A stretch of DNA of 64,000 bases from Rapana venosa (GCA_028751875.1 CM054153.1:29537307-29601306); one strand, 5' to 3'; shown: positions 12,287 through 25,100, counted from the first letter of the stretch. Translations and numbers: made by a program. The notes: generated from the sequence alone by a model not told the origin.

Positions 12287-13168
12287 CATACACACACACA
12301 CACACACATACAAACTTCCTTCTAATTTGCATGTATGCAGCAAGGAGTGCCAAGGACACTAATGACAAATCACTATTGCATAAATTATCCTCTCAAGTTT
12401 GTCACTTCTTTTTCTTTTTCTCTTTCCCCTTACATGTACGTGTACACATAATGAAGAGGGAAAAACAAAACAAAAGCAAACCCCAAAAAGCTACTGCTCA
12501 GCTGCGATGAATATGGATGAGTGTGTCCGACCCTTTGTGCCTTTGACGCACATAGCGACACACTCACACGATAAAGAGCAACAAATTCTGTTTTCCTTCC
12601 TTCTCCCCCTCCACCCCCCCTTCTCTTAAATCTGCCTTTTGTGACGCAAATCGTAAAAGTTCCACAACTCAGCTGCGTCATGCTGCATGTACGCCTAAAT
12701 GACGTGTCTCGTTAACAGGAGTTGTGCCATTTATCACTCTGAACATGACAGATGACAACTTGACTAAAGCTTCATGCTACACTGAAAAGACATTTATTGA
12801 AAAACCTATGCTGGCTGGCTACAGGTCCATCACTGAAAAGCATAAAACAGTAAGAGGCAGGCAGACCACTGGACAAACAGGACACGGAGAAGTGAAGGAA
12901 GAAGTGAGAGAGTGAGAAGAGCGGTGGAGAGAAGGGAGAAGTTTTAACAGGTAATCTGGCATTACATATCAACTGCACTGTCATCATGATGCCATCAACA
13001 AAAATGTATAAGAAGGAAAACGGAAAATAAAACACAAACTGCAATCTATTTATCCTATAGTCTGGATATGAGAAAACTCAAACCTGAATTCACGTTTTAT
13101 TCACAAAAAAAGCCTTTGGCTTATACATAAACTGATGCAGAGGACTGTCAAGTGCTTTGGTGGATTAT
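12287..13168. other. Non-coding DNA, no gene seen
   Basis: A short CA tract (12287-12310) and mixed sequence. Open frames of 60-90 codons on both strands overlap each other and show no family. Confidence 0.4.
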
Positions 13169-13169
13169 T

Positions 13170-13200
<31 letters not shown>

Positions 13201-13270
13201 AAGAAGAAGAAAGAAAAAAAGAAAGAAAGACAAAAGAGAAGAAAGAAAGAAGAGAAGAAGAAGACGACGA
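13169..13270. repeat. (GAA)n microsatellite
   Basis: AGA trinucleotides degenerating into AAAGAAAG and GACGACG. It encodes Lys or Arg runs by chance. Confidence 0.96.
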
Positions 13271-13833
13271 AAAAGGAAAGCAGAAGTAACAACAAAAAGT
13301 TACTGTGTAACAGAAATCATCAGTTACAAACCTATAATTTACGATGACAATTAACAAAAGTTCTTATTTCTAAAGGCTTTGCACAGATTCATACAAGGCA
13401 TGGCCGACCAGATGCCAAGAGTAAATTTTTATAGAGTCTAAATAATTAACAGGCTGTCTACTTCATTTTACTGATATGTAATTCTGCCTATAATTCTCTA
13501 ACACTGGACAACACAAAACAAAATGTACCACAGAGAGAAGGGGAGGGGGGTGGGAAGTGAGAGAGAGAGGGAGAGAGAGAGGGGGTGGGGGTGAGGGGTA
13601 GAGAAGAAGATAGTATTAAAACTATTACATAACCAAAAATGTGTAAAAAGCTGTAAAGTGGCTTTTACTTCAAAAGCAAGCAAATCAATCAAAAGGATAA
13701 ATAGGAAGAAGAAAAAAACCGCGATGAAACCAGCCACTGCATCAAAATTATGTCATTATCAATTTTGATTTATCTTCCACTCAAACTGTCATTTTTTTCT
13801 TCTTCTTACTCATTCTCCCTTATCCTCCCCCTG

Positions 13834-13855
13834 CCCCCCCCCCCCCCCCCCCCCT

Positions 13856-13890
<35 letters not shown>

Positions 13891-13905
13891 GGTTGTTGTT
13901 GCTGC
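13834..13905. repeat. Poly-C tract then (TTG)n
   Basis: About 21 C followed directly by about 50 bp of TTG triplets. Confidence 0.96.
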
Positions 13906-14039
13906 TGCTATATTTAGGGGTCATTCTTCTGCCTCTATATAGCCAATCCTTCAACTCTGTACGCAATTTCCTACCTTTCAATACCATGGAAAGTTGTGTC
14001 TCTTTCCCTGGAACATAAAAACCCTGCCTCCCACAGAAA

Positions 14040-14080
14040 TATTAAGAGGGACAGCACAATATTAAGAGGGACAGCACGCA
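14040..14080. repeat. 20-bp tandem duplication
   Basis: 'aatattaagagggacagcac' occurs twice consecutively. Confidence 0.9.
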
Positions 14081-15045
14081 ATTCCCATGAAGAAAAAAGA
14101 ACCGTGATTGCTTGGTCATGTATTCCTAAAAATACCCAAGACTCAGGAGAAGGCACAAATACCAAGGCCATCAACCAAACAGACATCCCTGATATCTCCA
14201 GCCCAGCAGAAACCTAAGCTGCTTGACTGATGGCCTTCGATAAATGACAGACAAGACGTGTCCTGGGAGTTTTGCTGAACAAGCACTTGGCAACATGCTT
14301 TCAAGAATGACCGTTTAATTACTGCCCTGCAAAAATGCTACATTTCCACTCCAATTCTTGACTTTAGAAATCTGTTGGTATATATATATATCTGATCATA
14401 AGATATATATATGAAAGATTTTACCTGGAATTATTGGTATCGTAAGGGTATCGTAAGTGAAATGCAATCTAAATTTTCCAAGCTAGTACTACACTGTATG
14501 TTCCCATAAAAACACTATACTAACACAAGTGTTCATGCATAACCACACTGATGTGAACTGGCATAATTCTAATCTGAGGGAATCAGGATGTAAAGAATTG
14601 ATAGTATTCTGAAAAAAAACAAAAACAAAACAAAATCCTAGCTCTCACTTCATGTTCAAGATTATTTCAGAAACAAAGCACGATCTATACATCACCAAAA
14701 TAATTTTCTATTACTAAATTTCCTTCCTCACCACAACAGAGCAAATTCTGCACTTCAGTCAATCACAGAACGTTATGTTATCTTTGCAACAACAATATTT
14801 CCTCATAATTTTTGTTTTCTTTTAGGAGAGATATAAATAAATAGCCAAAATCTCAGTTTACAGATGAGCTGGCTAAGCAAGGATGACGTCAGTCGAATGG
14901 CTTACTGCACAGCCAGTATTCTAGGTGAACCCTGCTCTATCATTCGACTGCAGGATTTTCTCACCAGGTTGCTTTTCTATTGATTCCAGCCCCTCTGTAC
15001 CAGACACAGAGCTCTACACTGGTACAGCTACCAGAAGGGAAAGGA
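14081..15045. other. Non-coding DNA, no gene seen
   Basis: Contains a short palindrome of ATATAT with TGATCA at its centre (about 14378-14413). Otherwise featureless. Confidence 0.4.
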
Positions 15046-15046
15046 T

Positions 15047-15047
<1 letters not shown>

Positions 15048-15123
<76 letters not shown>

Positions 15124-15134
15124 AGGGAGGGAGG

Positions 15135-15200
<66 letters not shown>
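15048..15200. repeat. (GA)n microsatellite with (GGGA)n core
   Basis: Pure GA for about 65 bp, about seven GGGA tetramers (15115-15142), then pure GA again. Arg-Glu frames of up to 101 codons across it are artefacts. Confidence 0.98.
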
Positions 15201-15205
<5 letters not shown>

Positions 15206-15699
15206 AACTGTAACATCAAGATCCCTGTAACATCAACTCAAGCCAGAAAAGGCAAAAGGAAACTGGTGACATGGGTGGGAAAGTGAAAGGTTGGGGAAAT
15301 CTCTCATGGTGCATGACTGTACTGGTACTTAGATTACTCTACTTCCCCGATTCATTTCATCATTCATGAATGAGAACCATCATTTTACTGTCTTCCTACA
15401 GTATGGTGATAGCGGAACGGAAAAGGTGACATACTTCTAGTTCTACCATACTAGTAAATCTTATGGTTCTGACATCACAGGTTTGAATCAGAATGGAGCC
15501 AGGTGTATGAAAAATAGGGACTTTTTTACCATATCCTACGTCAGTCAATTCACATAATATCAGACAATACATGGATGTGCCAATACCTCAAACAACCCCC
15601 CCCCCTTTTTTTTTAAAACAGATTTTAAATATACAAAAATGTCAAATATGTACATATTGAAGAACCACAGTTGAATGTATTACAAGAAGGAAGACAACA

Positions 15700-16130
15700 G
15701 GGCAGTTCAGACGTTCACTTCCCTAACAAGTAAACCATGAGGTTCTGGATTCAATGCCCAGCCTTACCCTTTCTTCCCAGTTTGATGAGAAAATAGAACT
15801 GTATACATACATGTCAAAGTCCTTTTAGATGAGACTACATACATCAAGGCCCCGAGTGTGAATGCATGCAGGCCATCTTGCGCACATATTAAAAACCCCC
15901 GTTCCACCTTTCACAAGAGAAAGTCATTTCAAACCGCCTGTAGTAACGGATGACAATTTTTCTTTTTAATGCATGCACACATGCGCCGTGTTTAGACACC
16001 ATCAGCATACCCCGAAGTTGAAATGCGGATACTTTGATGGTGGGTAGAAACAGTTGCATGCCCCAAATCTCACCACTGATAAACCTTGGAGCTCTAGCCA
16101 AGGAACACACCAAAACAATCTTGTAAGCAC
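15700..16130 (+). repeat. SINE family A with type 2 tRNA-like head
   Basis: The head is 'cagttcagacgttcacttcc', then 'aacaagtaaaccatgaggtt' and a degraded B box. The body has 'tgtcaaagtccttttagatg' and 'gccatcttgcgcacat', and the 3' end is 'gagctctagccaagga'. It is a full-length but old copy of the subfamily seen at 29591 and 50103. Confidence 0.8.
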
Positions 16131-16293
16131 AATGTGTATATGTTGTGGGGGCAGGAGGGGGGGGGGGGAATAACCATACATGTGTACAAATAGACAATAA
16201 CAAACAATTATGCAAAACAAAGGAAAAAAATAAATCAATAAAAACATCCACACACAAAAAGTGGGAGAGAAAGGGGCAGACTGCTACTATGAA

Positions 16294-16345
16294 CACACAC
16301 ACTCTCTCTCTCACACACACACACACACACGCACACACACAAGCA
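16294..16345. repeat. CA/CT microsatellite
   Basis: (CA)n with an internal CTCTCTCTC block. Confidence 0.9.
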
Positions 16346-16809
16346 CCCCTAGTAATTCCCCCTGTCCTGTTTTCTCACTTCCACACACATGGGACAGACA
16401 GCAAACCAGACAGCCCCAGAGCAGATAGATAGGATAATGAGACCCAACTACAACAAAGTACACAACCCTCCGTCACCAATACTACGGTAATATACCCTTA
16501 TCGGAGCTTCCTCGTCACCTTGACACCATTGGCTATCATGCTTCAGTAGCCAGTTTGCCTGCAGCTCCAAAGAGGATTAGCAGGAGTACGGCAATAGATC
16601 TACCTGTAGTTGTGTGGTCAACCTGTGGAATAACACTAACAACAGGCTGTCCACCGCACAGACCCCCCCCCTGTTTTGCTTGGTTCTTATCTGGACCCGC
16701 GCTTTCTGTAGTTTCAAAATACATGTGTGCAACGCAATCCATTACTATGCGGTGTCAATGTACCTTGGTGGGTGGCCAAAATGGTTTACATTATTAGGAA
16801 ATCATTCCT

Positions 16810-17290
16810 CAGGGACAGGCGCTTGTCTTTTTCTTCTTCTTGCATTCCTCGGCTGCAGCTCCGAGGTGCCCCAATTGTGAGACGTTTTGCGTATGCTTGC
16901 AACCCTTTTTTTATTTTTTATTTCTCCAACTGTTAAGGTAGCTGCATTCTGACTTTGGGAATGATGTCGAAATATGACAACAGTGTTCACGTGCTTTTCA
17001 AAATTCTGTCAGAATCCTTTCTTACAGGCACTTAACAGCCTACTCTTCCAAAAGGCTAAATGGGCTTTGTGTGCAAGATACTCTCTGAGCATTCACACAT
17101 GGGACCTAGGATTATACAAAATTGTAATATCATCTGAAGGACCTTCGGGGGGAGTGGAGTCAGTCGTAAGTACTGATGTTGAACTTGGGAAAAAATCCCC
17201 TCCAAAGGATGCCTCACTGGTGGCTCCAACCCAGGCCATAGGATCACACAAGTGGAGCACTCTAACCACTAGGCTATCCTGCCCCTGGCT
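16810..17290 (-). repeat. Full-length SINE family A, minus strand
   Basis: On the minus strand it starts with 'ggatagcctagtggttagag' (A box) and a B-box-like 'gggttggagcc'. It continues through 'gactgactccactccccccg', 'atcttgcacacaaagccc' and 'agtcagaatgcagctacct', and ends at 'gaggaatgcaagaagaag'. At about 480 bp it shows the full order head, body, second conserved domain and A-rich tail. Confidence 0.85.
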
Positions 17291-17491
17291 GGGCTAAAAC
17301 AAAAAGCATCAACCACTGATGGTGGATGATGGGGCACTGCTGCTTTTGTCAAGATTATAAAATAATCTATCAAGTATCATCAAGGCATTTTGAAATGCTC
17401 ACCGTTTCCTCATTTCTTTTCACAAGTGAGCAATCACAAAACATATTCTAAACAATTTTCTATTACAATGGTTAGTTTGTTGTTTTTTGGT

Positions 17492-17515
17492 GGGGGGGGG
17501 GGGGGGGGGGGGGGG
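17492..17515. repeat. Poly-G tract
   Basis: About 24 consecutive G in a T-rich context. Confidence 0.97.
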
Positions 17516-17934
17516 TATTGTTGTTTTGTTTTTTAATAAATTCATATCTCACTGAAAGATGACTAATACTATTATTGACTAGCCACAAAATCAACTAATG
17601 CCAATTCAGCTCAACCACAATACACTATAAATCAATTCAACAACTACCACCTCAACTTCAAGCTGCACACACAGCCCTTTCATCTGCATTAGCCAAACAC
17701 ATTCATGATATAACAGAACTATTAAAACTACATTACAATTTACATATCATGTTCTATTTGTTGTTTTTAAATCAAAATCTATCTACTATCAACAACAAAA
17801 AAGGCATAATGTGCCCCAAGGCCATGAGTGGCAGCTCATCAAGGACTTGTTTCTGACTGCAAAGAATAAGGTAAAACAAAACCAAAAAAAAAGGCTAAAA
17901 GTAAAACTGTAAAAGGTAGAGGTGTTTTCATTAT

Positions 17935-18215
17935 AACCTATGTGGACGTTGGGGAACGAGGTGTCAGAGACTTCAACTCGGCAGCATTTTTAGGGTAGCG
18001 CCCATCTCCTCTCCCTCACTGCTTTAACATCCCTGTCATGAAAGAGGACAGGTACCCAAAACTTTACAGCTGGGTGAACTGGAGGGACTGTTCTGAACTT
18101 AAAACCAACGTGTAAATGGTCCCCCATCTAAGAGATACAAGACTCAACGTTGCTAATATCTAAACTTGGGGGAAAGCGGGTGCTCTAACCATTGAGCTAT
18201 CCTGTCCCCACAAAG
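17935..18215 (-). repeat. SINE-like family E, minus strand
   Basis: The minus strand begins with a tRNA-like 'ggatagctcaatggttagag' resembling an A box. The body ('gggggaccatttacacgttg', 'gttccccaacgtccac') does not match families A to D. It is a single copy here, so the family call is tentative. Confidence 0.5.
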
Positions 18216-18930
18216 AATAAAGGTGTACAAAAACACGAAGCTCAGAACCCTGTGCAGGAGGTTGTGGCTTTATCATTTGCACTTTATCAGTTAGTCATCC
18301 CTCTGTTTCTGGGCAGATGTAAACTGTCAAGCTGACTCTTGTCTCTTGTCACTTCACCTTGTCCACCTCGTTTCATATTATTCAATATTTACCTTACAGT
18401 CTTCCTCAACGGTTAGTTAAGTACTACATTCTTATGTATAGTTTGCTGTCAAGCTGCAGTGTAACTAAGTTTCAGAGCACAACATCACAAGACTTCAGAC
18501 GCGGAATACTGGGTCAAATCAGTGCAGACAGTCGCTAGCAAATAGCACAATGATGTCAGCCCCTTACTTCAACGCCCACGGTCTTGACATACAACTCTAA
18601 TTATTGGATTCAGCTCCAAAGATCTCTCCTTTTTATCAATTTCTTCACATTGGCGGCTAAAACCACGACAAGTTCTAACCCAGGTGACATTTTGGGAGAG
18701 TAGAGGAAGGTTTTCTCAGTCGACATTTCCCAGACATGAGACTTTCACACATACTGCTGGAGATACAGACTGCTGTATAGTTTTTAAAAAAATTATTATT
18801 TTTTTATTATTTAAAACAACAGGAGGGGGGGAGGGGGGTCACACTGTAATTCTTTAACATGGCATTTATTGTATTCTTCAAATTCAAGAAAATGTAAACA
18901 AAAAAATCAATCTATCAATTCCTCTCTCTC
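18216..18930. other. Non-coding DNA, no gene seen
   Basis: No domain, RNA gene or repeat copy recognised. Confidence 0.4.
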
Positions 18931-18937
18931 TGTCTGT

Positions 18938-18940
<3 letters not shown>

Positions 18941-18974
<34 letters not shown>

Positions 18975-19115
18975 CACACACACAAACACACACACACACA
19001 CACACACAACACAACACCACACACACACACACACTATCATGCCTTTCCCTCTTTTGAGGTAAGGAGGGTGGAAGATCATCAGGTAATAATGGAAGAGGTA
19101 AAGCTATTTATATAA

Positions 19116-19156
<41 letters not shown>
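18941..19156. repeat. Two (CA)n microsatellites
   Basis: CA tracts at 18941-19035 and 19118-19156, separated by about 80 bp of unique sequence. Confidence 0.96.
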
Positions 19157-19160
<4 letters not shown>

Positions 19161-19569
19161 GAATCATTCTGAAAACTTCTTGAAACAATAGGAATCAATC
19201 AGGCCTTTGAGGGCACAGTGAACCAGTAACATTTTCAACAGAGTAAGACAAAACATGCACACAAAATGTAGGGCTCAAAAGTAGTGCATTTATTTTGATA
19301 GTTCAATATCAATGCAGACTACTGTTGCAATTGGGGGGGGGGAGGGGGGGAGGGAGGGGGGGGGAAGCGTCCTCCAGTTATTCACCACCCAACAAGGAAG
19401 CGTGCAGAAAAAAGATTTTTTATAATAAGATAAAGTCAATTGTCAATGAGAAAATAATAATAAAATCCAAACAACTATTCAAATGTTTTTGGGGTTTTTT
19501 TAATCTGGTACTGGTACTGGTCCTGACAGAACCACGTCACATAATTCACTGCAACGTTTAGTGATTTAC

Positions 19570-19673
19570 CATGGTGTCACGTTCCCTAAGTGGCCCACAA
19601 ACACAGATTTACCTCACAGTACACCACACCCCACTAATTCCTTGGCCAGTAAAGGGGAACAAAACACCATAGG
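19570..19673. repeat. Imperfect inverted repeat (hairpin, MITE-like)
   Basis: The left arm (19570-19595: ATGGTGT, GTTCCC, GTGGCC blocks) pairs with the right arm (19645-19673: GGCCAG, GGGAAC, ACACCAT blocks) across a loop of about 50 bp. It could be a remnant MITE or chance structure; no clear target duplication was seen. Confidence 0.45.
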
Positions 19674-19959
19674 GAAAACCAACAAAGCAGTTAATCCAAT
19701 CTGTCTCAGCTGAGACGATAATCCCAAACGCTTATTTGAGGGCTTTGCATCAAGACTGGGCACACTTCCTCACCATTCTCTTGATTCTGGCTAACCATTT
19801 ACAATTTGACCAGCCAGGTCATCTGCAAATTATGGCCAAAAAGGAAAACAAAAGTTTACAACAACAACAAAAAGCTACCAGCATGAATTATTCAAAATTC
19901 TCTATAGCAAAACTGGACTTTGAAACAAAACTAAACACTGCCAAAACTATTTTTGTTGT

Positions 19960-20110
19960 TGTTCTTTTGTTTCTTTGTTCCATGGCTAGAGCTCTAACAT
20001 TCACCATTAGTTAGATTTTGCTTAGCAACCCTTTCTGCCCACCATTAAAAAGTGGCTGCATTCCAACTTTGGGGATACAAAACTTTATATTTAAAAAGAT
20101 GTCACTCTAC
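19960..20110 (-). repeat. SINE family A 3' fragment, minus strand
   Basis: Contains the reversed 3' domain, 'ccatggctagagctctaac' and 'gtggctgcattccaacttt', next to a T-rich stretch that corresponds to the A-rich tail. Confidence 0.7.
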
Positions 20111-20157
20111 TTAGCAGAACTCCAGTGGAGAAATGTGTAATCTGTTTTGCTAATATT

Positions 20158-20245
20158 AGTAATAATAATAATGATAATGATAATAATAATAATAATGATA
20201 ATAATGATAAATAAAAATAATATTAAGTAATGATGATAATAAAAA
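20158..20245. repeat. (AAT)n / (ATG)n simple repeat
   Basis: TAATAATAATGATAATGATAATAATAA-type triplets. Confidence 0.93.
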
Positions 20246-21410
20246 TCCAGGCCAAGTACAAAATAACTTTCCTAGTTCAAAAACAAAAATTGAAAAAAGC
20301 CATGAAGAATCCTTAAAACTACTAATAAAAGTGAGAAATGAAAACTATCATGAATAATATGACTCAGCAGCCACTATGTGCATGCATGTATGTGTGTGCA
20401 TGCACCTGAATCAGAATGCATGTTTCTGTGTGCATGAACGTTGATTCAAGTGTGTGTACAGTACAACTGCATGTACTTTGTGCGAGTGCGTGTGTTGGGG
20501 AAGGAGGGGGGGCATTTTTGTATACACATGCATGCATGTGAGTGGACATATTTTATCTTACTGAGTTGACCGTAAAGAATACACTAAGATTTATTCAACA
20601 GTGTATAAGATTACAATTGGTCTAAGTTATGAGCGGAATCCATCTATAGTCTTTTTTTTCAACAGCAATGAATACAGTCTTACAGGAGCTAAAAGGAAGA
20701 AACAATTATCACAAATTCAAGTGACGCCCATTTCTTCATGAGTCACATATTACAGATCATTTAACTTCAAGTGTCCCGAAGATGCTGTGACTGTCATCAA
20801 AACTTGTAAGACTTACATTGCCCTAAGCACAGAAACTATAACATGACATCAGAAATATTACACCACACTGCGTCTGTATAAGTTTAACAAAACTGGTATT
20901 ACATACCACAGACAGTTTAGGAGGTATCCACTAAGGCACTGAACATTCAGAACGGCTTGTAAATTAGTTCACACCATGCTGAACACACAAAGTCCTCTCG
21001 AGAGTGAGCGGAGTTAACATCTCCACTCCAGCAGAGCCGGTAGTGAATCAGTGTTTTTACTGTCAGACAATGGTCCTGGCACTGGCACTGGCACTGACAG
21101 GGGTTTCAACAACAGGAATACCCATACCTTCAACACATTACAGAGTGACCCAAGTAACACCACACAACCAACAAGCTACTATCTTGAACTGCAGACTCAC
21201 TTCATGAACATTTGAAACACACTCCACATCAGTGTTTAACTTGAAACTTAATTTCGCTCAGTAAAAACAGAAATGAAGTGATAAAATATGTTTAATATAA
21301 TTCAAAATATGTACTCTTGTACGCGCACACTAACATACACATACTGCCACACTAACACAAACATGACAATGTGTGTTTTCACACTCCTCTGGTAATGGTA
21401 TGACATTCCC
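20246..21410. other. Non-coding DNA, no gene seen
   Basis: A CATGTG-rich patch at 20380-20540, then unique-looking sequence. No exon with splice borders and protein similarity was recognised. Confidence 0.4.
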
Positions 21411-21412
21411 AC

Positions 21413-21443
21413 ATGCACACACACACACACAATGTATGCACAC

Positions 21444-21484
<41 letters not shown>

Positions 21485-21490
21485 TTCTCC
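21413..21490. repeat. CA then (CT)n microsatellite
   Basis: Short CA tracts followed by about 40 bp of CT. Confidence 0.93.
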
Positions 21491-21782
21491 ATTTTAATGT
21501 TGTTTGTTTGCTTGCTTCTTTGCATTCTTGCTTCACTTTGGTGTCTGCCTCTTTATCTCTAGCTATTTTAAATCATACTAAAAAACATAATAAAGTGTTG
21601 GGTATAGTTAACCAAGTCTGTTTGCACTCTTTAAAAAAACAACAACCATAGATTGAATGAAATGTCACCATCATTTGGCACTGTATTACTATTAGTGTAT
21701 AGTGTATTTAAAATGTATTCCATACATATTATGTGGGCTTTTTTTTTTCCAATTAACTTGTGATTTATCACTCGTATTTGGT

Positions 21783-21966
21783 TGGGGGGGGGGGGGGGGG
21801 GGGGGAGGGGGGGGGGTGTCTATTCTTGTTCTTGCTATTTGTTTTGGTTTAGTTTTTGATAGGGTTTTTTTGGGTTTGGTTGTTTTTTGTTGTGTTTTTT
21901 TTTGGTTGTTTGGTTTTTTTTGTTTTTTTTGTTGTTGTTTGGGTTTTTGTTGGGGTTTTTTTTTTG

Positions 21967-21997
<31 letters not shown>

Positions 21998-22078
21998 GTT
22001 GTTTGTTGTTTGTTTGTTGTTTTGGGTTTGGTTGGTTGGTTGGGGGTTGTTGGGTTTTTTTGGGGGGAGGGGGGGCTC
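21783..22078. repeat. Poly-G and G/T-only low-complexity tract
   Basis: After a run of about 35 G (one A interruption at 21806), the plus strand to about 22078 consists almost entirely of T and G in runs such as TTTTTTGGGTTTGGTTG. C is nearly absent. The 170- and 159-codon frames across it are Phe/Gly/Val or Lys/Pro/Gln low complexity and are not genes. Confidence 0.92.
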
Positions 22079-22179
22079 TTTCAGCTGCAAGGTCATTGAA
22101 TTTAAAACACACCTTGTTCTCCTTGCCAAAAAGATGAAATTGACAATGGTAATAAATAATAAGCCATTCATTCAATCCA

Positions 22180-23520
22180 GTGTTCTTGGCGCTCCCTTTC
22201 TCTGTTCAGTTTAGTTCTGCCCTTATGACAAGCTTCAACATTATCCCCAAAGATAACAAAATTCCTAATAGAACAAGGAAGTGTACGCCTGGTCAATATC
22301 ACACGACCAGATGTATCATGCAAGCTAACAAATTCTACCACACTAACAGCTGTAGTGTAGCAGTACCCTATATTTCTATCTGTCAGACAAAACTGATCTA
22401 ATTTTATTCTTTTTTTTGTTTTCAATTAATAGCCACACACACAAAAGTATGTACATTGTTATGATAATGTTCAACAACAACAAAAGCTGAAACTAATAAA
22501 AGTAAACATACTTTATGTCAAAGAATAGTGCTAAGCGAATTGCAAATAGTTATGTTTCATAACACAAACAGTGAAATACACTAAACAAAGTCAGTACGTA
22601 ATGAAGCATCTACACCATACTGATACTTTGAAAGTGGATGTCATTACCAATATATGGCTGAAAACACACACACAAAAAACATTGTCCGTATGCATTCTCA
22701 TGTCAGAGAGACTTTTCTACAAACCAAAAAAGAATGAGAAAGAGGGGGGGGGGTGAAGAGTACTTTCATTGCTGAAGACAGCGTGAAATGGCCTAAACAG
22801 AGTTACTGAAGCGGCACAATCAACACTGGAGATTGATTATTCCTTTATGGCAGGGATCTAAAGTAGTTCAAAACCAGCTTTGATGAAAAACTGTGCCTGT
22901 GCTTCTGAATGGTTCACACTTGACACTACTCTATCACATTCAAGTGTCAGACCTGCAAGTCAAAGGCGTCTTGAAACTTGTGACAACTAGCAAAACAAAA
23001 AGTTTTAGGTATGGTAAATACACAAGTCTCCATGTAACATTTAAACTACTGAAGGCAAATCAAATGCCACTCCAAACACTTCTTAATCTATTAAAAATCA
23101 GAATTATTCTAATCTCAACGGTTTACAATTACACAACTACCAGTTGACTACATTATCAATCTTCTCAAATGACTAATTATTTTGACTTATTAAACACAAA
23201 CCAAATTCTCATCAACTGGAAACTAAACTAACTCTTCCATAAGTTCATTTAGACTCTGAATGGTACTTTTGGTAGCCCTTAATGATTTATCTCCTGTCAA
23301 TAAGTCTTTCTTCTCACATGTTCATGTATTGTAATTGTGTGTGCGGACATGCATACATCATTACACTGATCAGTGATCTAAACAGCACACACACATCTCA
23401 TTGTCTGCATCCACATCACTATGTAACATAACTAGCATTATTCAGGCAAACCTACTTGCATGAATGCATACAAATCAAAATACCCATGTAGGTGCCATGC
23501 ATACACATATACATGTACGT
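22180..23520. other. Non-coding DNA, no gene seen
   Basis: Unique-looking AT-rich DNA. Frames of 60-85 codons lack recognisable domains. Confidence 0.4.
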
Positions 23521-23545
23521 ACACACACATGCACGCATGCACACA

Positions 23546-23895
23546 GGGCGGATGGGATAGCCTGGTGGTTAGCGTGATGCGCTCGTGATCTGCTGACCCG
23601 AGTTCGATTCCTGTTCATGAGGATATCTCCTCTGGAGTTAACATCAGTTCCAACTCCATTCTCCCCTAAGTCCTTTGGATGAGACTATAAACCGAGGTCC
23701 CATGTGCGAACACACACAGAACATCTTGCGCACACGTTAAAACCCATTCCACTTTTCGGAAGAGTAGGCCATTGTGTGCCGGTGGTAACGGATGACAAAA
23801 TTTACACAAATGCATCCACACGGGAACTGGATGGAAAAAAAGCATGAGTACTTATTCCATTATCCATGAAAAGAATTTTTTTAAAATAAAACACA
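23546..23895 (+). repeat. Full-length SINE family A (type 1 head)
   Basis: The head carries an A box 'gggatagcctggtggttagc' and a B box 'gagttcgattcc' (about 23600). The body has 'ctggagttaacatcag', the core 'ggatgagactataaaccgag' (23678-23697), 'acatcttgcgcacacgttaa' and 'gtaggccattgtgtgccgg', then 'cttattccattatcc' and an A-rich tail. It is one of the best-preserved type 1 copies in the window. Confidence 0.92.
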
Positions 23896-24029
23896 CACTT
23901 ACACATTTTCTTTGTGCAATAATTTGCAAAATTTTGTCAGGTTGATAGCTTGTCCCTGCCAGTGTCTAGCTCTGAATCTGTCAATTTTACCCTGACGGAT
24001 TACCATCACTCACTCACTCACTCACTCTC

Positions 24030-24097
24030 ACACACATACACACACACGCACACACATGTACACATTCTCCTTCCTGCTTTCATGCATACATTTCTCA

Positions 24098-24129
<32 letters not shown>

Positions 24130-24175
24130 GACGCTAAATTGAAAAGAACAACCACAAACCACACACACACACACT
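24030..24175. repeat. (CA)n microsatellite cluster
   Basis: Several CA runs separated by short unique sequence. Confidence 0.93.
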
Positions 24176-24309
24176 AAAGGGACAGGCAGTCTTATTCAGA
24201 GACTGTAAGCAGCTTTTCACTTGGCAGATCACATCCGGAACAGATGTGAATGGCCTAAATCTTTCACCAATCCTTTGCTGTTGTGTAACATTATCTCTAG
24301 TCTAAAAGT

Positions 24310-24465
24310 GTGTTGTGTGTGTGTGTGTGCGCGTGTGCGTGTGCATGTGTGTGCGTGTGAGAAAGCACAGGTGTGTCCAGGCACATGTGCACCTGTGTGT
24401 GTGTGTGTGTGTGTGTGGGTTTTGTTGTTGTGGTGGTGGTGGTGGTGGTGGTGTGGTGGTGTTAT
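24310..24465. repeat. (GT)n and (GGT)n microsatellite
   Basis: TGTG with CGTG and CATG variants, then about 12 TGG triplets (24430-24465). Confidence 0.95.
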
Positions 24466-24970
24466 TGACTTTAATTTTATGTCTGTTCACTTCTAGTGCT
24501 ATTACACAAAACAAACAAAAATGGGAGGGGTGGATGTCTTTTTCAAAAACAAGTGTAAAAAAAATCCCAAAAAGAAACTTGGCCATGCAACAGGAATTAT
24601 AAAAACATAAAAACAAGTCATTCACATTAATGCAACTATAACAAATGTCCTATGGAACTGTGACAAAGACCTTTCACAATTTCAAATGCCAGTTTTAAAT
24701 TATTGAATATGCTGGTGAGGGAGTTTTCAGAAAAACGGAACATGAAAGGTTTTACACTCTGGCAGTCAAAAAGTATATATTCAAGTATTAGTGATATTCT
24801 CACCAAAGAGACATCTACCATTTTTGCTGAATTTGGTTATCAATGCATTTAGTTTCATTCTATAAAATAAAGTGTTAATTTTTCTTGACGTAAAAGCACT
24901 TACACTGAAGCTTTTGAATGGTTCACGACTGTTAAAATATCGGTATTGATTGCAGTTCTTATTCAAAATC
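24466..24970. other. Possible old repeat, no gene
   Basis: Two 61-codon minus frames (24636-24821 and 24781-24966) are open and AT-rich but match nothing I know. Words near 24480 recur near 7580 and 7786, so this may be a decayed dispersed repeat. Confidence 0.3.
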
Positions 24971-24973
24971 TCT

Positions 24974-24977
<4 letters not shown>

Positions 24978-25034
<57 letters not shown>

Positions 25035-25100
25035 GCATGTGTGTGTGTGTGTGCATGTGCATGTGTGTGGGTGTGCATGTGCATGTGTGTGGGGGGGTGT
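24978..25100. repeat. (GT)n microsatellite
   Basis: Pure TG for about 50 bp, then TG with GTGCATG variants. Confidence 0.97.

Noticed and set aside
21692..22214. 159- and 170-codon frames (Lys/Pro/Gln or Phe/Gly/Val)
   Set aside because: They are translations of a low-complexity G/T tract.
23546..23620. A tRNA gene
   Set aside because: The A and B boxes are present, but the cloverleaf is not and the sequence continues into a SINE body with a tail. The same holds for the heads at 29591, 35488, 48650 and 50103.
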